DNA of 64,000 nt from Sutcliffiella tianshenii (GCF_016908565.1 NZ_JAFBED010000002.1:124001-188000), one strand, 5' to 3'; positions 48,414 through 57,964 are shown, counted from the stretch's first letter. Notes: a model not told the origin generated them from the letters alone. Program-made: numbers and translations.

Positions 48414-49697
48414 ATGGAGAAAATAGAATTCAGCCAACTTGCAGAAACCCTTTATCATGAAACCTTGGATAATGGACTTCAAGTATATCTGTTGCCCAAA
48501 GACGGCTTTCATAAAACCTATGCCACATTTACAACCAAGTATGGATCGATCGATAATAAGTTTGTCCCGATTGATGGTGATGAGTATTTGCATGTACCTG
48601 ATGGCATCGCTCACTTTTTGGAGCACAAGCTGTTCGAAAAAGAGGACGGAGACGTGTTCCAGGATTTCAGTAAGCAGGGTGCTTCGGCAAATGCCTTTAC
48701 ATCCTTTACAAGGACTGCCTATCTTTTCTCGAGTACTTCAAATGTCGAAAAAAATCTCGAAACGTTGATGGACTTTGTACAAAGCCCATACTTCACTGAA
48801 AAAACAGTGGAAAAGGAAAAAGGGATCATCGGTCAGGAAATCACCATGTACGAGGATAACGCAGACTGGCGTGCCTATTTCGGCTTGATTGAAAGCATGT
48901 TCCATCATCATCCAGTGAAGATAGACATCGCAGGGACAAAGGAATCCATCGCAAAAATCACGAAGGATCTACTTTATACATGCTATGAAACCTTCTACCA
49001 TCCGAGCAATATGCTATTATTTGTTGTCGGTCCGATGGATACAGAAAAAATGATGAGTTTCATCAAAGAAAATCAGAGCAAGAAAACATTCAAGGAGCCG
49101 AAGGAAATTAAGAGGCATTTTGAAGAGGAGCCTACTACAGTATCTGAGCCGAAAAAAGTGCTGAAGATGAATGTGCATACCTCCAAAAGCTTGCTTGGAA
49201 TCAAGGAATCCTCTCCAGACAAACAAGGGGTGGACCTTCTCAAGCATGAGTTATCGGTCAATGTGCTATTGGATCTTCTGTTTGGAAAAAGTTCCGATCA
49301 CTACCAAGAACTTTATGACGACGGTCTTATCGATGAGACATTCGCCTACGACTATACAGGGGAAAAAGGATTTGGATTTGCCATGCTTGGCGGGGATACA
49401 GCCGAACCGGATAAGCTTGCTGAAAAATTGAAAGAGATACTCTTATCGCTTGACCCTGCAACCATTCAAGAGGATGAATTGGAGCGGATAAAAAAGAAGA
49501 AAATCGGTTCCTTCCTGCGGGCTTTGAATTCTCCTGAGTTCATTGCCAACCAATTTACAAGATATGCATTCAATAGCATGGATCTTTTCGAGGTAATACC
49601 TCAACTGGAAAAAATCACATTACAAGATCTCTCTGAAGTGGCGAAAGCACTTATCAAAGAAGAGGCTTTTACCGTTTGTCAGATAGTACCGAAGTAA
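48414..49697 (+). CDS. ymfH: YmfH, M16 family zinc peptidase (active partner of YmfF)
   Basis: The ATG immediately follows the ymfF stop (TAAATG), giving 427 residues. The zinc motif HFLEH is at residues 67-71 (DGIAHFLEHKLFEKEDGD), and the distal glutamate region is GIIGQEITMYEDNADWRAYFG. It probably forms a heterodimer with YmfF, as in other bacterial M16B pairs. The substrate is unknown in Bacillus. Confidence 0.93.
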   Translation: MEKIEFSQLAETLYHETLDNGLQVYLLPKDGFHKTYATFTTKYGSIDNKFVPIDGDEYLHVPDGIAHFLEHKLFEKEDGDVFQDFSKQGASANAFTSFTRTAYLFSSTSNVEKNLETLMDFVQSPYFTEKTVEKEKGIIGQEITMYEDNADWRAYFGLIESMFHHHPVKIDIAGTKESIAKITKDLLYTCYETFYHPSNMLLFVVGPMDTEKMMSFIKENQSKKTFKEPKEIKRHFEEEPTTVSEPKKVLKMNVHTSKSLLGIKESSPDKQGVDLLKHELSVNVLLDLLFGKSSDHYQELYDDGLIDETFAYDYTGEKGFGFAMLGGDTAEPDKLAEKLKEILLSLDPATIQEDELERIKKKKIGSFLRALNSPEFIANQFTRYAFNSMDLFEVIPQLEKITLQDLSEVAKALIKEEAFTVCQIVPK

Positions 49698-49701
49698 ATC
49701 C

Positions 49702-49748
49702 GGTCGACTCAACTGTACAAGTGCAGCTGAGTCGGCTTGTTTCTATTT
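49702..49748 (+). terminator. Possible terminator after ymfH
   Basis: CGACTCAACTG (49705-49715) pairs with CAGCTGAGTCG (49724-49734) with one A-C mismatch, followed by the interrupted T tract GCTTGTTTCTATTT. Confidence 0.55.
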
Positions 49749-49778
49749 ATCGAATTTCAAATGATGTAGGTGAATCTA

Positions 49779-50495
49779 TTGCAAAAAAGAGCGTTGATCA
49801 TTGGAGCAAGCGGGGATATAGGAAGGGCAATTTCAGAGAAACTGTTGGAAGAAGGGTATTTTACCTATCTTCATTATAACCGCGATCGTCAAGCAGTCGA
49901 AGACATGGTAAGTAGATATGGGACCGATAGGGTAAGACCCATACAAGCCGATCTTGCAAGTTCCAATGGGGCATTACAATTAAAAAGTGGCATAGCCGAA
50001 AAACTGGATTGCATCATTTATAATGCAGGTTCAGCCTTTTACGGACTAATGACAGATATTGATGAAGAAACAAAAATGAATATGATACAGCTTAACATAA
50101 CATCATTATATTCAACCGTACAATTATTTCTACCGGAAATGATCAGCAGGAAGTCAGGGAATATTGTCGTCATTTCTTCCATCTGGGGAGAAATCGGAGC
50201 TTCATGCGAAGTGCTGTATTCTATGACCAAGGGTGCGCAAAATTCCTTTGTCATGGCGTTGGCCAAAGAAGTGGGTCTATGCGGGATCAGGGTGAATGCC
50301 ATTGCCCCAGGTGCAGTAAAGACTAAGATGCTTCAACATTTTTCAGAGGAAGAATTAGATGATTTGGCAGGGGAAATCCCAATCGGCAGACTGGCCGACC
50401 CTTATGAGGTAGCTGAATCTGTTTCTTTCCTCGTTTCAGATAGAGCTTCTTACATAACCGGACAGATTTTAGGAGTCAATGGTGGTTGGAATTAA
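49779..50495 (+). CDS. ymfI: YmfI, short-chain dehydrogenase/reductase
   Basis: I choose the TTG at 49779, five bases from TAGGTGA; GTG 49770 overlaps that site. The 238-residue SDR protein has ALIIGASGDIGRAISEKL as its cofactor motif (the GxxxGIG pattern is GASGDIG), NAG in IIYNAGSAFYG, and the catalytic tyrosine-lysine in VLYSMTKGAQNSF. The C-terminus has ITGQILGVNGGW. It resembles 3-oxoacyl-ACP reductases, but the substrate is unknown. Position matches B. subtilis ymfI. Confidence 0.88.
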   Translation: MQKRALIIGASGDIGRAISEKLLEEGYFTYLHYNRDRQAVEDMVSRYGTDRVRPIQADLASSNGALQLKSGIAEKLDCIIYNAGSAFYGLMTDIDEETKMNMIQLNITSLYSTVQLFLPEMISRKSGNIVVISSIWGEIGASCEVLYSMTKGAQNSFVMALAKEVGLCGIRVNAIAPGAVKTKMLQHFSEEELDDLAGEIPIGRLADPYEVAESVSFLVSDRASYITGQILGVNGGWN

Positions 50496-50563
50496 GATTG
50501 TGCATATTTTTTCTCCAGCAAGACATACTAACTCTTGAACATATGCGGAAGGAGGAATTAGAT

Positions 50564-50821
50564 ATGTCTGTGTTGGATAATTGGGATCAGTGGAAAGGTT
50601 TTTTAGGTGACCGTTTGAATCATGCAGAGCACGAAGGGATGGATCAATCCGCCATTTCTCAACTTGCGTATGAAATCGGGGATTACCTTGCTCAGGAAGT
50701 AGAAGCAAAAAATCCTCAGGAACGCGTTTTGGCAGACCTTTGGAAAGTGGCAAGCCCGGAAGAGCAGCATGCTATTGCCAACATGATGGTAAAGCTTGTA
50801 CAAAATGATGGATCACACTAA
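50564..50821 (+). CDS. ymfJ: YmfJ, DUF3243 protein
   Basis: The start is ATG 50564, after GGAAGGAGGAATTAGAT, giving 85 residues; the frame open from 50486 overlaps ymfI and is not conserved. The protein reads MSVLDNWDQWKGFLGDRLNHAEHEGMDQSAISQLAYEIGDYLAQEV, matching the DUF3243 family of Bacilli. It is small, acidic and probably helical. The function is unknown. A strong terminator starts at its stop codon. Confidence 0.88.
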   Translation: MSVLDNWDQWKGFLGDRLNHAEHEGMDQSAISQLAYEIGDYLAQEVEAKNPQERVLADLWKVASPEEQHAIANMMVKLVQNDGSH

Positions 50822-50848
50822 GAGAGGCTAAATCCTCTCTTTTTTTTT
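50821..50848 (+). terminator. Terminator after ymfJ
   Basis: AGAGAGG (50821-50827) and CCTCTCT (50834-50840) form a 7-bp stem, followed by a run of nine T residues. Confidence 0.9.
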
Positions 50849-50973
50849 GCCGAAAAAGCCTCAAAGATTCAAATTTTTCTCATTATACAGGAATTACTTT
50901 CTAATTTTCTTATTATTAGCTATTATAGAAGTACAAAGTTGAACGAAACGTTTTGATGGACGGGAGTGGTTTG

Positions 50974-51765
50974 ATGGAGAAAAAAGAGTGGTATTTAGAA
51001 TATCAGATACATATTAACAGGCCGGGTCTTCTTGGGGATATTGCGTCGTTGCTCGGAATGCTCTCCATTAATATTGTGACGATAAATGGAGTAGATGATT
51101 CGAGACGTGGAATGCTTCTGTTGAGTGATACAAATGAGCAAATAGTCCGTCTTGAATCTATCCTGAATACAATGGATAATATAACAGTAACAAAGCTTCG
51201 GGAGCCAAAACTTCGTGATCGTCTGGCTGTAAGACATGGAAGATACATACAACGAGATGCAGACGACAAAAAAACTTTCCGTTTTGTCAGGGAAGACTTA
51301 GGCTTACTAGTTGACTTTTTAGCAGAGTTGTTCAAGCAGGAGGGGCATAAACTGATTGGAATCAGGGGGATGCCGAGGGTAGGTAAGACTGAATCCATCG
51401 TCGCCTCAAGCGTTTGTGCGAATAAACGGTGGTTATTTGTGTCGAGTACCCTGCTAAAACAAACGATTCGCAGTCAGTTGATTGAAGATGAGTATAGTGA
51501 GGACAACCTCTTTATTATTGATGGGATCGTTTCGACGAAAAGAGCAAACGAAAAGCATTGGCAGCTGATCCGTGAAATCATGAGATTATCAGCTGTGAAA
51601 GTGGTTGAACATCCAGATGTTTTCGTGCAAAATACAGAATATAAACTTGATGATTTTGACTATATTATTGAATTGAGAAACAACGAGGATGAAGAGATAA
51701 CGTACGAAGTTGTACAATCCAGTAATATGTTCGAAGATAATCCTTTTGGAGGCTTTGATTTTTAA
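50974..51765 (+). CDS. ymfK: YmfK, DUF3388 protein with ACT-like and P-loop-like parts
   Basis: I choose ATG 50974, eight to nine bases from GGGAG; TTG 50953 and ATG 50956 precede that site. The 263-residue protein begins with an ACT-like segment (YQIHINRPGLLGDIASLLGMLSINIVTINGVD). Around residue 135 it has GMPRVGKT, which fits the Walker A pattern GxxxxGKT, and later NLFIIDGIVS, a possible Walker B. It belongs to the DUF3388 family of Bacilli. The function is unknown; the sequence suggests a ligand-sensing nucleotide-binding protein. Confidence 0.88.
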   Translation: MEKKEWYLEYQIHINRPGLLGDIASLLGMLSINIVTINGVDDSRRGMLLLSDTNEQIVRLESILNTMDNITVTKLREPKLRDRLAVRHGRYIQRDADDKKTFRFVREDLGLLVDFLAELFKQEGHKLIGIRGMPRVGKTESIVASSVCANKRWLFVSSTLLKQTIRSQLIEDEYSEDNLFIIDGIVSTKRANEKHWQLIREIMRLSAVKVVEHPDVFVQNTEYKLDDFDYIIELRNNEDEEITYEVVQSSNMFEDNPFGGFDF

Positions 51766-51787
51766 AAATGTTGGAAGGTGTTAGGTA

Positions 51788-52678
51788 GTGACAGAACTCG
51801 GAAACAGACTGAAGCAGGAACGTGAAGCAAAAAAAATGTCCCTTGAGGATCTACAAACGACTACAAAGATACAAAAGAGATACTTAATCGGCGTGGAAGA
51901 AGGCAACTATTCCATCATGCCGGGACAATTTTACGCCCGTGCATTCATCAAACAATATGCAGAGGCGGTCGGACTCGATCCCGAAGAAATATTTGAAGAA
52001 TACAAAAATGATATACCTGTAAATGAAAAAGAGGACATTCCGCAGCTTTCACGTGTCAAAACGAGAAAACAAGTGCCTGCAAAAAGCACCAAGTCATGGA
52101 AGTTCCTCCCGATTCTATTTACAATTTTAGCGATTGTTGCGATATGCGCCATTGTTTATACAGTCGTCATCAGCCTTTCAGGTGGAGACGGCAATGAAGC
52201 AAATCAAGCAGCACAGGATACGCAGCCCGCTGAAATAGATTCCCCAAATCAAGCTGCCCAGCCTGAAGAGGAGGAAAAGGCTCCCGCTGAAGAAGAGAAG
52301 GCTCCTGAAGAAGAGAAGCCTGCAGAAGAGGAAGCTCCAGCTGCAGGTACATTGAAAGAGCTTGAAAAGAGCGGCTCCAATGCAACATTGGAATTGAGTG
52401 GTACGGATAAATTCGTAGTGGAACTTTCCTCACCAGGTGAAACATGGATTGAAATCGATAATGATAAAGGTAAGAACTTTCATTATGGTTTGGTGAAAAA
52501 AGGCGAAGAGGTCAAACAAATTGACTTGTCCCAGGAAGCTGAAGTCAGCTTTAAAGTCGGAAGAACCTTCGAAACCGATTTGAAGATAAATGGAGAGCCT
52601 TTTAAGTTCCCATTTCCGACAAATGAGAAAACCACTCAGACATTCACTATTAAATTTGTAAAGAATGGAGAACAATAA
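51788..52678 (+). CDS. rodZ: RodZ-like cell-shape protein (YmfM)
   Basis: The GTG at 51788 follows GGAAGGTGTTAGGTA, giving 296 residues. An N-terminal helix-turn-helix of the RodZ/Xre type (ELGNRLKQEREAKKMSLEDLQTTTKIQKRYLIGVEEGNY) is followed by a membrane segment (residues about 105-125, FLPILFTILAIVAICAIVYTVVISL). An acidic Glu/Pro/Ala-rich spacer (about 135-190) and an outer C-terminal beta domain (DUF4115-like) complete it. RodZ links MreB to the wall-elongation machinery. Position before pgsA matches B. subtilis ymfM. Confidence 0.92.
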   Translation: MTELGNRLKQEREAKKMSLEDLQTTTKIQKRYLIGVEEGNYSIMPGQFYARAFIKQYAEAVGLDPEEIFEEYKNDIPVNEKEDIPQLSRVKTRKQVPAKSTKSWKFLPILFTILAIVAICAIVYTVVISLSGGDGNEANQAAQDTQPAEIDSPNQAAQPEEEEKAPAEEEKAPEEEKPAEEEAPAAGTLKELEKSGSNATLELSGTDKFVVELSSPGETWIEIDNDKGKNFHYGLVKKGEEVKQIDLSQEAEVSFKVGRTFETDLKINGEPFKFPFPTNEKTTQTFTIKFVKNGEQ

Positions 52679-52703
52679 AGTCATCGGAATGATGGCTTTT
52701 TTT
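52677..52703 (+). terminator. Terminator after rodZ
   Basis: AAGTCATC (52678-52685) pairs with GATGGCTT (52691-52698) with one G-T pair, followed by T residues. Confidence 0.8.
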
Positions 52704-52787
52704 GTACACAATATCCCCATATGATTAGACAAACAATCCATATTTATGTATATTGGAAAAGCAATATTGAATGTTGGAGGAATGAAT

Positions 52788-53366
52788 GTGAACTTACCAA
52801 ATAAAATTACCGTTTCAAGGATTGTGTTAATTCCAGTGTTCATGGTATTGATGCTTGCACCTTTAGATTTAGGAGAACTGGCAATCGGCCAAGAAACCAT
52901 TCCTTATGCACATCTATTCGGCGCCATTATATTTATCATAGCCTCGGTCACGGATTGGGTGGATGGTTATTATGCGAGGAAGCTTAACCTAGTGACCAAT
53001 CTAGGGAAGTTCCTTGATCCCTTGGCAGATAAGCTTTTAGTTTCCGCAGCATTGATCGCCCTGGTGGAACTGCAGATGGCTCCTGCCTGGATCGTCATCC
53101 TTATCATCAGCAGGGAGTTTGCAGTAACAGGACTCCGCCTTGTGTTAGCAGGCGAAGGGGAGGTCGTTGCGGCAAACATGTTGGGGAAGATCAAAACCTG
53201 GGCACAGATCATTGCAGTTTCTGCATTATTATTACATAACATCCCATTTGAAATGATTTCCGTACCATTTGATACGATAGCGCTTTGGGTCGCGCTTATT
53301 TTCACCCTGGTTTCGGGGTGGGATTATTTCTACAAAAATAAAGATGCCATCCTTCGGTCTAAATAA
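52788..53366 (+). CDS. pgsA: CDP-diacylglycerol-glycerol-3-phosphate phosphatidyltransferase
   Basis: The GTG at 52788 is seven bases from TTGGAGG, giving 192 residues; the ATG at 52782 is only one base from that site. The CDP-alcohol phosphatidyltransferase motif D-G-x2-A-R-x8-G-x3-D-x3-D is present as DGYYARKLNLVTNLGKFLDPLAD. Several membrane helices flank it. It makes phosphatidylglycerol phosphate from the CDP-diacylglycerol produced by CdsA. Confidence 0.97.
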   Translation: MNLPNKITVSRIVLIPVFMVLMLAPLDLGELAIGQETIPYAHLFGAIIFIIASVTDWVDGYYARKLNLVTNLGKFLDPLADKLLVSAALIALVELQMAPAWIVILIISREFAVTGLRLVLAGEGEVVAANMLGKIKTWAQIIAVSALLLHNIPFEMISVPFDTIALWVALIFTLVSGWDYFYKNKDAILRSK

Positions 53367-53399
53367 AAGTTTCAGCTCAAGGTAAAGGGAGGGAATTAT

Positions 53400-54650
53400 A
53401 TGTTTAGGAGCGCAGAAATAATTGCTGTAGGTTCTGAGTTGCTGCTTGGACAGATTTGCAATACGAACGCTCAATTTCTATCCAAGCAGTTGGCGGAACT
53501 TGGGATCAATGTTTATTTTCATACAGTGGTCGGGGACAATCCCGATCGGCTGGCTACAGCCATACATACCGCAAAAAAGCGGGCCGACCTTCTGATTTTT
53601 ACAGGAGGACTGGGACCGACAAAAGATGACCTGACAAAGGAAACGATATCAAAGGTACTGCAAAAGAATCTTGTAATGGATCATGAGGCATTGAGTAATA
53701 TTGAAGCCTATTACCAAAATACAAATAGGATGATGAGTGAAAACAATAAAAAGCAGGCCATCGTCTTGGAGGGTTCCACTGTTTTACCGAACGATTATGG
53801 AATGGCTCCGGGAATGGCACTTGCGGGCAGGGATCATACGTATATACTGCTTCCCGGCCCTCCTAAAGAGCTTCAGCCAATGTTTTTGAATTATGGCCGG
53901 GAATATATCCTGTCCAAGCTTGGCGTGAAGGAACAGATAGTTTCAAAGGTTCTGCGCTTTTTTGGTATAGGTGAATCACAGCTGGAAACAGACATTGACG
54001 ATCTGATAGAGCAACAGGCAAATCCAACGATTGCACCATTGGCGGGTGACCATGAAGTAACTTTGCGTTTGACTGCGAAGCACCATTCGGAGGTAGAAGC
54101 GAATAGGCTGATCAATGAAACGGAAAAGCTCATTCAATCCAGGGTCGGCGAGCACTTTTATGGTTACGATGAAGATACCATCTTTTCCGTACTTTTCGAG
54201 AAGATACAACATTCCCGCTATACGCTCAGCAGTGCCGAGAGTCTGACGGGAGGACTGTTCTCTGAAAAGATGACTGCCTTTACCGGGGCCTCCGAGGTGA
54301 TAGAGGGTGGAGTCGTCTGCTACACTAACGAGATCAAACAGAATGTATTGGGTGTATCCGCTCAAACATTGGAGGATCATGGTGCTGTAAGTGAAGAGTG
54401 TGCAGCCGAAATGGCAGGACGCGTCAAAGAGCTTTTCAATACGGACATAGGAATCAGCTTCACGGGAGTTGCCGGTCCCGGTGTGATGGATGGGAAACCG
54501 GTAGGGACAGTCTTCATAGGATTGGCCCTGCCAAATGGCAAAACCGTCGTCCACCCTATCAGATTGGCCGGCGGCCGGGATTCCATCAGGCAACGAACAG
54601 TAAAATACGGATGTCATTTCCTTTTAAAGGAGCTATACAAAAGCAGCTGA
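53400..54650 (+). CDS. cinA: CinA, nicotinamide-nucleotide amidohydrolase/competence-damage protein
   Basis: The 416-residue protein starts after AAAGGGAGGGAATTAT. The N-terminal domain is MoaB/MogA-like ([47 protein letters not shown]). The C-terminal domain is the NMN deamidase domain with the catalytic serine region [16 protein letters not shown] and SFTGVAGPG. CinA cleans up pyridine nucleotide by-products and in some Gram-positives is co-induced with competence. It precedes recA, as in many Firmicutes, but a terminator and separate promoter lie between. Confidence 0.96.
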   Translation: MFRSAEIIAVGSELLLGQICNTNAQFLSKQLAELGINVYFHTVVGDNPDRLATAIHTAKKRADLLIFTGGLGPTKDDLTKETISKVLQKNLVMDHEALSNIEAYYQNTNRMMSENNKKQAIVLEGSTVLPNDYGMAPGMALAGRDHTYILLPGPPKELQPMFLNYGREYILSKLGVKEQIVSKVLRFFGIGESQLETDIDDLIEQQANPTIAPLAGDHEVTLRLTAKHHSEVEANRLINETEKLIQSRVGEHFYGYDEDTIFSVLFEKIQHSRYTLSSAESLTGGLFSEKMTAFTGASEVIEGGVVCYTNEIKQNVLGVSAQTLEDHGAVSEECAAEMAGRVKELFNTDIGISFTGVAGPGVMDGKPVGTVFIGLALPNGKTVVHPIRLAGGRDSIRQRTVKYGCHFLLKELYKSS

Positions 54651-54669
54651 GACCCTCAGCTGCTTTTAT
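54639..54669 (+). terminator. Terminator overlapping the end of cinA
   Basis: AAAAGCAGCTGAG (54639-54651) and CTCAGCTGCTTTT (54655-54667) form a perfect 13-bp stem with loop ACC. The stem includes the last cinA codons and stop. The symmetric A/T arms could act in both directions. Confidence 0.85.
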
Positions 54670-54784
54670 TATGATGAGTGAATGAAAACCTAAAAAAGTT
54701 TTTTGATTGACTTTACCCTCATAAAAGCCAATATTCGCTAAAAGGAAAATGTCTTTTTCATTCTGTTTTCGGATTCAAAAAAAC

Positions 54785-54798
54785 CGAATGGATGTTCG
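54785..54798. promoter_or_regulatory. LexA (DinR) box upstream of recA
   Basis: CGAATGGATGTTCG matches the Bacillus SOS box pattern CGAACnnnnGTTCG with one change in the left arm. It lies nine bases upstream of the predicted -35 box of recA, so LexA should repress recA until DNA damage activates RecA. Confidence 0.9.
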
Positions 54799-54806
54799 TT
54801 TTTTAG

Positions 54807-54835
54807 TTGCCAAACATCTTAAAAAGAGGTATAGT
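54807..54835 (+). promoter_or_regulatory. Predicted sigma-A promoter of recA
   Basis: TTGCCA (54807-54812) and TATAGT (54830-54835) are 17 bp apart. The start would be near 54842, 50 bases before the GTG of recA, just downstream of the LexA box. Confidence 0.8.
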
Positions 54836-54892
54836 TAGAGTAGTTAATAGATAATGATTATTTAGTTTCATAGATATAAAGGAGGAAATTGA

Positions 54893-55933
54893 GTGAGTGA
54901 TCGTAAAGCGGCTTTAGATATGGCATTAAAACAAATAGAAAAACAATTCGGTAAAGGTTCCATCATGAAGTTGGGGGAACAGGCGGAGCGTAAAATCTCT
55001 ACCATGCCAAGTGGTTCCCTGGCGTTGGATGTAGCATTGGGTGCCGGCGGATATCCCCGAGGAAGAGTAGTTGAAATATATGGACCTGAATCTTCCGGTA
55101 AAACTACAGTTGCCCTTCATGCAATCGCCGAAGTGCAACAACAAGGTGGACAAGCGGCATTTATCGATGCCGAGCATGCACTTGATCCGGTATATGCGCA
55201 AAAATTGGGTGTAAATATAGATGAATTGCTTCTATCCCAGCCAGATACTGGGGAGCAGGCACTTGAAATAGCAGAGGCACTTGTAAGAAGTGGTGCTGTC
55301 GATATCATCGTAGTCGACTCTGTTGCTGCACTTGTACCAAAAGCGGAAATTGAAGGGGAGATGGGTGACTCCCACGTGGGTCTTCAAGCGCGTCTTATGT
55401 CCCAGGCACTTCGTAAGCTTTCAGGTGCAATCAATAAATCCAAGACTATCGCGATCTTCATCAACCAGATCCGTGAAAAAGTAGGTGTCATGTTCGGTAA
55501 CCCTGAGACCACACCAGGTGGACGCGCACTTAAATTCTATTCTTCCGTACGCCTAGAGGTTCGTCGTGCTGAGCAATTGAAGCAAGGTCATGACATTGTG
55601 GGAAATAAAACGAAGATAAAAGTGGTGAAAAATAAAATAGCTCCTCCATTTAAGGTTGCAGAAGTGGATATCATGTATGGAGAAGGAATCTCCAGGGAGG
55701 GAGAGGTCATTGATATGGGCTCTGACCTGGATATCGTACAAAAGAGCGGTTCCTGGTACTCCTATAATGAGGAAAGATTGGGACAAGGCCGTGAGAATGC
55801 CAAGCAGTTCCTGAAGGAGAACAAGGAAGTCCGACAGGAAATTTATCAACTGATCCGTGATCACCATGGTCTGGATAAAGATATTACCGCTCCTCCTGAG
55901 GAAGAAGACCAAGAGGAACTACTGGATTTTTAA
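54893..55933 (+). CDS. recA: Recombinase RecA
   Basis: The GTG at 54893 follows AAAGGAGGAAATTGA, giving 346 residues. Walker A GPESSGKT is at residues 64-71, Walker B is in [21 protein letters not shown], and the [32 protein letters not shown] segment is the RecA signature. The C-terminus is acidic ([13 protein letters not shown]), as expected. RecA performs strand exchange and stimulates LexA self-cleavage. It has its own SOS promoter and a large terminator. Confidence 0.99.
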   Translation: MSDRKAALDMALKQIEKQFGKGSIMKLGEQAERKISTMPSGSLALDVALGAGGYPRGRVVEIYGPESSGKTTVALHAIAEVQQQGGQAAFIDAEHALDPVYAQKLGVNIDELLLSQPDTGEQALEIAEALVRSGAVDIIVVDSVAALVPKAEIEGEMGDSHVGLQARLMSQALRKLSGAINKSKTIAIFINQIREKVGVMFGNPETTPGGRALKFYSSVRLEVRRAEQLKQGHDIVGNKTKIKVVKNKIAPPFKVAEVDIMYGEGISREGEVIDMGSDLDIVQKSGSWYSYNEERLGQGRENAKQFLKENKEVRQEIYQLIRDHHGLDKDITAPPEEEDQEELLDF

Positions 55934-55945
55934 TACCGATTAAAT

Positions 55946-56029
55946 AAAGTGCTTGTATCGATTTTTCTGGCACAGTACCAGTCTGCATGGTGGTACTGTG
56001 CCAAGAAAAGTCGGTCAGGCACTTTTTTT
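55946..56029 (+). terminator. Large nested terminator after recA
   Basis: The inner stem GGCACAGTACCA (55969-55980) pairs perfectly with TGGTACTGTGCC (55991-56002). Outer arms AAAGTGC...CGATTTTTCT and AAGAAAAGTCG...GCACTTT extend the pairing, and a T run follows to 56029. Confidence 0.9.
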
Positions 56030-56117
56030 GAAGGTTGGAAACCATTCCTTTTGCCCTATTTTCATACTGAAAATAGGATTAGTTTACCAAAAAGGTTAAA
56101 TGCTTGATAGGACAGGC

Positions 56118-56146
56118 TTGACAATAAATTTTCACAGATTTACAAT
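56118..56146 (+). promoter_or_regulatory. Predicted sigma-A promoter of rny
   Basis: A perfect TTGACA (56118-56123) and TACAAT (56141-56146) are 17 bp apart, the closest match to consensus in the window. The leader to the rny ATG would be about 145 nt. Confidence 0.85.
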
Positions 56147-56224
56147 TAGTATGTATAATTTACATTTTGTTAGAATTTTAGAGCTATAAAAAAGCTAAAA
56201 AGCCTTTGAGCTGTATGTTGACAC

Positions 56225-56239
56225 ACATTGTAACAATGT
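56225..56239. promoter_or_regulatory. 15-bp perfect palindrome in the rny leader
   Basis: ACATTGT-A-ACAATGT is a perfect 7-1-7 inverted repeat, the form of a dimeric repressor operator. It lies about 70 bases after the predicted start. I do not recognise the binding protein, and a short hairpin is also possible only with distortion. Confidence 0.4.
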
Positions 56240-56296
56240 ACATGCCGACAATGAAATCTAGCAAGAAAAAAGTTCATAGCAAGAGGAGGTGTAATA

Positions 56297-57856
56297 ATGG
56301 AAACTGTAACAATCATCTCCGCTTTGCTTGCCTTATTCGTCGGTGTAGTTGTTGGCTTTTATGTTCGTAAATCTATTGCTGAGCAAAAGATTTTAGGCGC
56401 TAAGAGTGCAGCTGAACAAATTGTGGAAGAATCGAAACGTGAAGCTGAATCACTTAAGAAAGAAGCACTATTAGAAGCTAAGGACGAAATTCACAAACTT
56501 CGCACAGAAGCTGAACGTGAAATTCGTGACCGTAGAAACGAACTGCAAAAACAAGAAAATCGTTTAATGCAAAAAGAAGAGAATCTAGATCGAAAAGATG
56601 AATCGCTTGATAAACGTGAAGTAGCTTTGGAAAGGCGTGAAGATTCTTTAAACGATAGACAACAGCATATTGAAGAATTAGAGAGCAAAGTGGATCAATT
56701 AGTGCGTAAACAGCAGGAAGAGCTAGAACGCATTTCGGCTTTGACACGAGATGAGGCGAAAAATATCATCATTGACCGTGTTGAAAACGAATTATCCCAT
56801 GATATTGCCCTGATGGTGAAGGAAAGCGAAAACAGGGCTAAAGAAGATGCGGATAAGAAAGCGAGAGAGATTCTTTCTTTAGCTGTTCAACGTTGTGCGG
56901 CGGACCATGTTGCAGAAACGACAGTATCCGTTGTTAACTTACCTAATGATGAGATGAAAGGCCGAATCATTGGACGTGAAGGACGTAACATCCGTACTCT
57001 TGAAACATTGACTGGTATCGACTTGATTATCGATGATACTCCAGAAGCAGTAATACTATCTGGTTTTGATCCGATTCGTCGTGAAACAGCACGTATTGCC
57101 CTTGATAAGCTGGTTCAGGATGGACGTATCCACCCTGCACGCATCGAGGAAATGGTTGAAAAATCAAGACGTGAAGTGGACGAATACATCCGTGAAATGG
57201 GTGAACAGACTACATTTGAAGTCGGTGTTCATGGATTACATCCTGATTTGATTAAAATCTTGGGTCGTTTGAAATTCCGTACAAGTTATGGACAGAACGT
57301 TCTGAAGCATTCGATGGAAGTGGCATTCTTATCCGGATTGATGGCAGCTGAGCTTGGCGAGGATGAAACATTGGCTCGCCGTGCAGGATTGCTTCACGAT
57401 ATCGGTAAAGCGGTAGACCATGAAGTCGAAGGCAGTCACGTGGAAATCGGCGTAGAATTAGCTACGAAGTATAAGGAGCATCCAGTTGTAATCAACAGTA
57501 TTGCTTCCCACCACGGAGATACGGAACCTACTTCCATCATTGCGGTACTTGTGGCAGCAGCAGATGCATTATCAGCTGCAAGACCTGGTGCACGCAGTGA
57601 AACACTTGAAAACTATATCCGTCGACTAGAGAAGCTGGAAGAGATTTCAGAATCCTACGAAGGAGTAGAGAAATCCTTTGCTATTCAAGCAGGTCGTGAA
57701 GTGCGTATCATGGTAAAACCAGATACAATCGATGATCTGGAAGCACATCGTCTAGCAAGAGATATCAGAAAGCGCATCGAGGAAGAACTGGATTATCCAG
57801 GACATATCAAGGTAACGGTGATTCGTGAAACAAGAGCCGTGGAATACGCAAAATAA
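56297..57856 (+). CDS. rny: Ribonuclease Y
   Basis: The 519-residue protein starts after AGCAAGAGGAGGTGTAATA. Its N-terminal membrane anchor ([19 protein letters not shown]) is followed by a long charged coiled coil (about residues 30-200, rich in Lys/Glu/Arg). A KH domain ([25 protein letters not shown]) and an HD domain with [10 protein letters not shown] complete it. RNase Y starts the decay of many mRNAs at the membrane and belongs to the same RNA-decay network as the PNPase and RNase J-like proteins encoded upstream. Confidence 0.98.
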   Translation: METVTIISALLALFVGVVVGFYVRKSIAEQKILGAKSAAEQIVEESKREAESLKKEALLEAKDEIHKLRTEAEREIRDRRNELQKQENRLMQKEENLDRKDESLDKREVALERREDSLNDRQQHIEELESKVDQLVRKQQEELERISALTRDEAKNIIIDRVENELSHDIALMVKESENRAKEDADKKAREILSLAVQRCAADHVAETTVSVVNLPNDEMKGRIIGREGRNIRTLETLTGIDLIIDDTPEAVILSGFDPIRRETARIALDKLVQDGRIHPARIEEMVEKSRREVDEYIREMGEQTTFEVGVHGLHPDLIKILGRLKFRTSYGQNVLKHSMEVAFLSGLMAAELGEDETLARRAGLLHDIGKAVDHEVEGSHVEIGVELATKYKEHPVVINSIASHHGDTEPTSIIAVLVAAADALSAARPGARSETLENYIRRLEKLEEISESYEGVEKSFAIQAGREVRIMVKPDTIDDLEAHRLARDIRKRIEEELDYPGHIKVTVIRETRAVEYAK

Positions 57857-57880
57857 AGTGGTGCTCGCACCACTTTTTTT
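57854..57880 (+). terminator. Terminator after rny
   Basis: AAGTGGTG pairs with CACCACTT around a four-base loop, followed by T residues. Confidence 0.9.
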
Positions 57881-57964
57881 GTTTGCCATTAAACCGGTTT
57901 GCCTATAAACGAAAGGTATGGGAAACTAGTATTAACCAGATGTACAGAAGGGAATCGATTAATT

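Larger units (their letters stand above)
55934..56296. other. Gap between recA and rny
   Basis: This 363-bp stretch has no gene; B. subtilis carries pbpX near here, which is absent. It holds the recA terminator, a near-consensus promoter for rny (56118-56146), a 15-bp perfect palindrome (56225-56239) in the rny leader, and the rny ribosome binding site. Confidence 0.8.
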
